Shown one piece after another: positions 63,044 to 64,000 of a stretch of DNA of 64,000 nt. How positions within the stretch are numbered: position 1 is the first letter of the stretch; every line of letters starts with the position of its first letter. Made by a program: the position numbers and the translations under genes. The stretch comes from Paraburkholderia adhaesiva. Its GTDB lineage: Bacteria > Pseudomonadota > Gammaproteobacteria > Burkholderiales > Burkholderiaceae. Below the pieces are notes generated by a model. That model ran no database searches and had not been told where the DNA came from. It worked only from the letters and a program-made list of their open reading frames with translations. The stretch covers positions 1,116,001-1,180,000 of the forward strand of contig NZ_JAJEJQ010000002.1 of NCBI RefSeq assembly GCF_021390575.1, in the 5' to 3' direction.

Positions 63044-64000
63044 GTGACAATGGGCAATTCCAGCGGCGATCTTGTCGTCAGTCTTCTCGAGCTTGATCGA
63101 AGCATACTGGAGGCGACGGATTTCCACTCCCTTGGCGGCGCGCTGGTCAAATGGGCGCATTGCGTCGGTCTCGCTGATGCTTGCGTTGTCACCGAGGGTA
63201 AGCCTGGCACTCTGCGTCCCGTGATGTACCGCGGTCAGGACGTAAAGGCCCGCGCCGCCGAGGCGCGTCTCGCCGCGCCGGATCCCGTCGCGAGCGACAT
63301 GGCACCTGCGTACCGCGCATGGAAACTTCGACGGATCCAGACTGCCTCTTCATCGGGTAGTCCGAGCGAAAGTGCCATTTCTCAAGGGCGCGAGATTGCC
63401 TATGTCCCGCTGGCACACGAGCAAACGTGCGTAGGGCTGCTTTGTCTTTACAGCGCGGAGACAAATCGTTTCGTAAAGCCGGAATGGGCCGCTGCGCTAG
63501 CGCATATTGCCCTGATTGCGGGCGTCGCGCTGGACCGGATGCATCTGAACATCGAGCAGAGCCGCCTGCGCGAATTGTCGTTGCAGGATGCGCTAACCGG
63601 GTTGCCAAACATGACCGCGCTTTCGCTCCACCTAGAGCAAGCGACCGCCCGCGCATCGCGCGCCGAAAATCCCCTGGTGATCGGTTTGCTCGATCTCGAC
63701 AAGTTCAAGCCCATTAACGATCTGTTCGGGCATGAAGTCGGCGACGAGGTGCTGCGAGAAATCGCCAGCCGCTTGCGCGAGGAAATCCGCACGAGCGACT
63801 TTGTCGCTCGCCGCAGTGGTGACGAGTTTGTCATCGCGCTGGAGGGTGTTCGCGATCCCGAACACACGCTTCCCCCATTGCTGGAACGGTTGCATGCACG
63901 GCTCACAAGCCCTGTCACAATCGGCCATATGTCGCTGCAATGTGGAATAAGCCTGGGTCTTTCAATCTGGCCGGATCCCGACGCCGCGAATTCAAGCGAC
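63044..64000 (+). CDS. GAF-like/GGDEF diguanylate cyclase, truncated by the window edge
   Basis: Starts at GTG 63044 (AAGGA 5 bases upstream) or ATG 63050, and is open to the last base. An N-terminal GAF-like domain (about 1-165; REIAYVPLAHEQTCVGLLCL) is followed by LSLQDALTGLPN and a GGDEF domain: DLDKFKPINDLFGHEVGDEV, RRSGDEFVIAL. The signature is SGDEF, and the inhibitory site RxxD (RTSD) stands exactly five residues before it. A c-di-GMP-feedback-controlled cyclase is likely. The C-terminus is outside. Confidence 0.88.
   Translation, partial: MTMGNSSGDLVVSLLELDRSILEATDFHSLGGALVKWAHCVGLADACVVTEGKPGTLRPVMYRGQDVKARAAEARLAAPDPVASDMAPAYRAWKLRRIQTASSSGSPSESAISQGREIAYVPLAHEQTCVGLLCLYSAETNRFVKPEWAAALAHIALIAGVALDRMHLNIEQSRLRELSLQDALTGLPNMTALSLHLEQATARASRAENPLVIGLLDLDKFKPINDLFGHEVGDEVLREIASRLREEIRTSDFVARRSGDEFVIALEGVRDPEHTLPPLLERLHARLTSPVTIGHMSLQCGISLGLSIWPDPDAANSSD

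Noticed and set aside
1..64000. tRNA or rRNA genes, especially as attachment sites for the mobile element
   Set aside because: No cloverleaf-like sequence with TTC-A/G box motifs was noticed near 1-3 kb, 14-15 kb or elsewhere; a tRNAscan run would settle it.

Overview
The window looks like a high-G+C betaproteobacterial chromosome, most likely Burkholderiaceae (Paraburkholderia-like). This rests on a Cupriavidus-type hoxKGZMLOQRTV-hypABFCDE hydrogenase operon, a non-phosphorylating L-arabinose/galactose operon with a ChvE/Ggu-type transporter, a QseBC/PmrAB-like two-component system and a ProQ/FinO protein. The species is inference.

Region 1 (1-14.7 kb) is a mobile, satellite-like element. 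It holds a HicAB toxin-antitoxin pair, two tyrosine recombinases (1403-2398 and 12489-13196), a D12-class DNA adenine methyltransferase enclosed by 112-bp inverted repeats, a zinc-finger/TOPRIM/P-loop primase-helicase with its own terminator, a DUF5131 (Gp37/Gp68) protein, many short translationally coupled phage-type genes on the minus strand, and a divergent Cro/DUF3693-like regulator at the right side. No capsid, tail or lysis gene is visible, and the left boundary lies outside the window.

Region 2 (14.7-18.9 kb) is an insertion-sequence nest: two complete, related IS1202/ISNCY-type elements inserted back to back, each junction carrying CAGGT, followed by an IS110-family transposase pseudogene.

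Region 3 (18.97-34.1 kb, minus strand) encodes an O2-tolerant membrane-bound [NiFe] hydrogenase. It contains the small and large subunits and cytochrome b (hoxKGZ), the protease and assembly factors (hoxMLOQRTV), the pleiotropic maturation set (hypABFCDE) and, upstream, a nickel permease (hoxN). Most adjacent genes overlap by 1-4 bp. hoxK probably starts at TTG and carries all six cysteines of the O2-protective proximal cluster. The operon stops after hypE, next to the decayed IS110 copy; hypX and the hoxABCJ regulators known from Cupriavidus do not follow. A broken IS3-family transposase lies on the other side (34.25-34.66 kb).

Region 4 (34.9-46.4 kb) is a sugar-acid operon on the minus strand: aldehyde dehydrogenase, ChvE-like binding protein, GguA-like ATPase, GguB-like permease, L-arabonate dehydratase (IlvD/Edd family), L-2-keto-3-deoxyarabonate dehydratase and DgoD-type galactonate dehydratase. 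A divergent LysR regulator and a separate sugar 1-dehydrogenase (SDR) accompany it. Together they can import arabinose or galactose, oxidise it to the acid, dehydrate it twice and oxidise the semialdehyde to 2-oxoglutarate. A lactonase is not in the window.

Region 5 (46.5-64 kb) is ordinary chromosomal backbone: nfeD plus slipin, class I fructose-bisphosphate aldolase, a lytic transglycosylase, a QseBC/PmrAB-like two-component system with a matching PmrA-type box, ProQ, an SDR, an OpgC-like membrane protein, an outer-membrane barrel plus processive glycosyltransferase pair (probable exopolysaccharide module), and two c-di-GMP signalling proteins (PAS-GGDEF-EAL and GAF-GGDEF). The last runs off the right edge.
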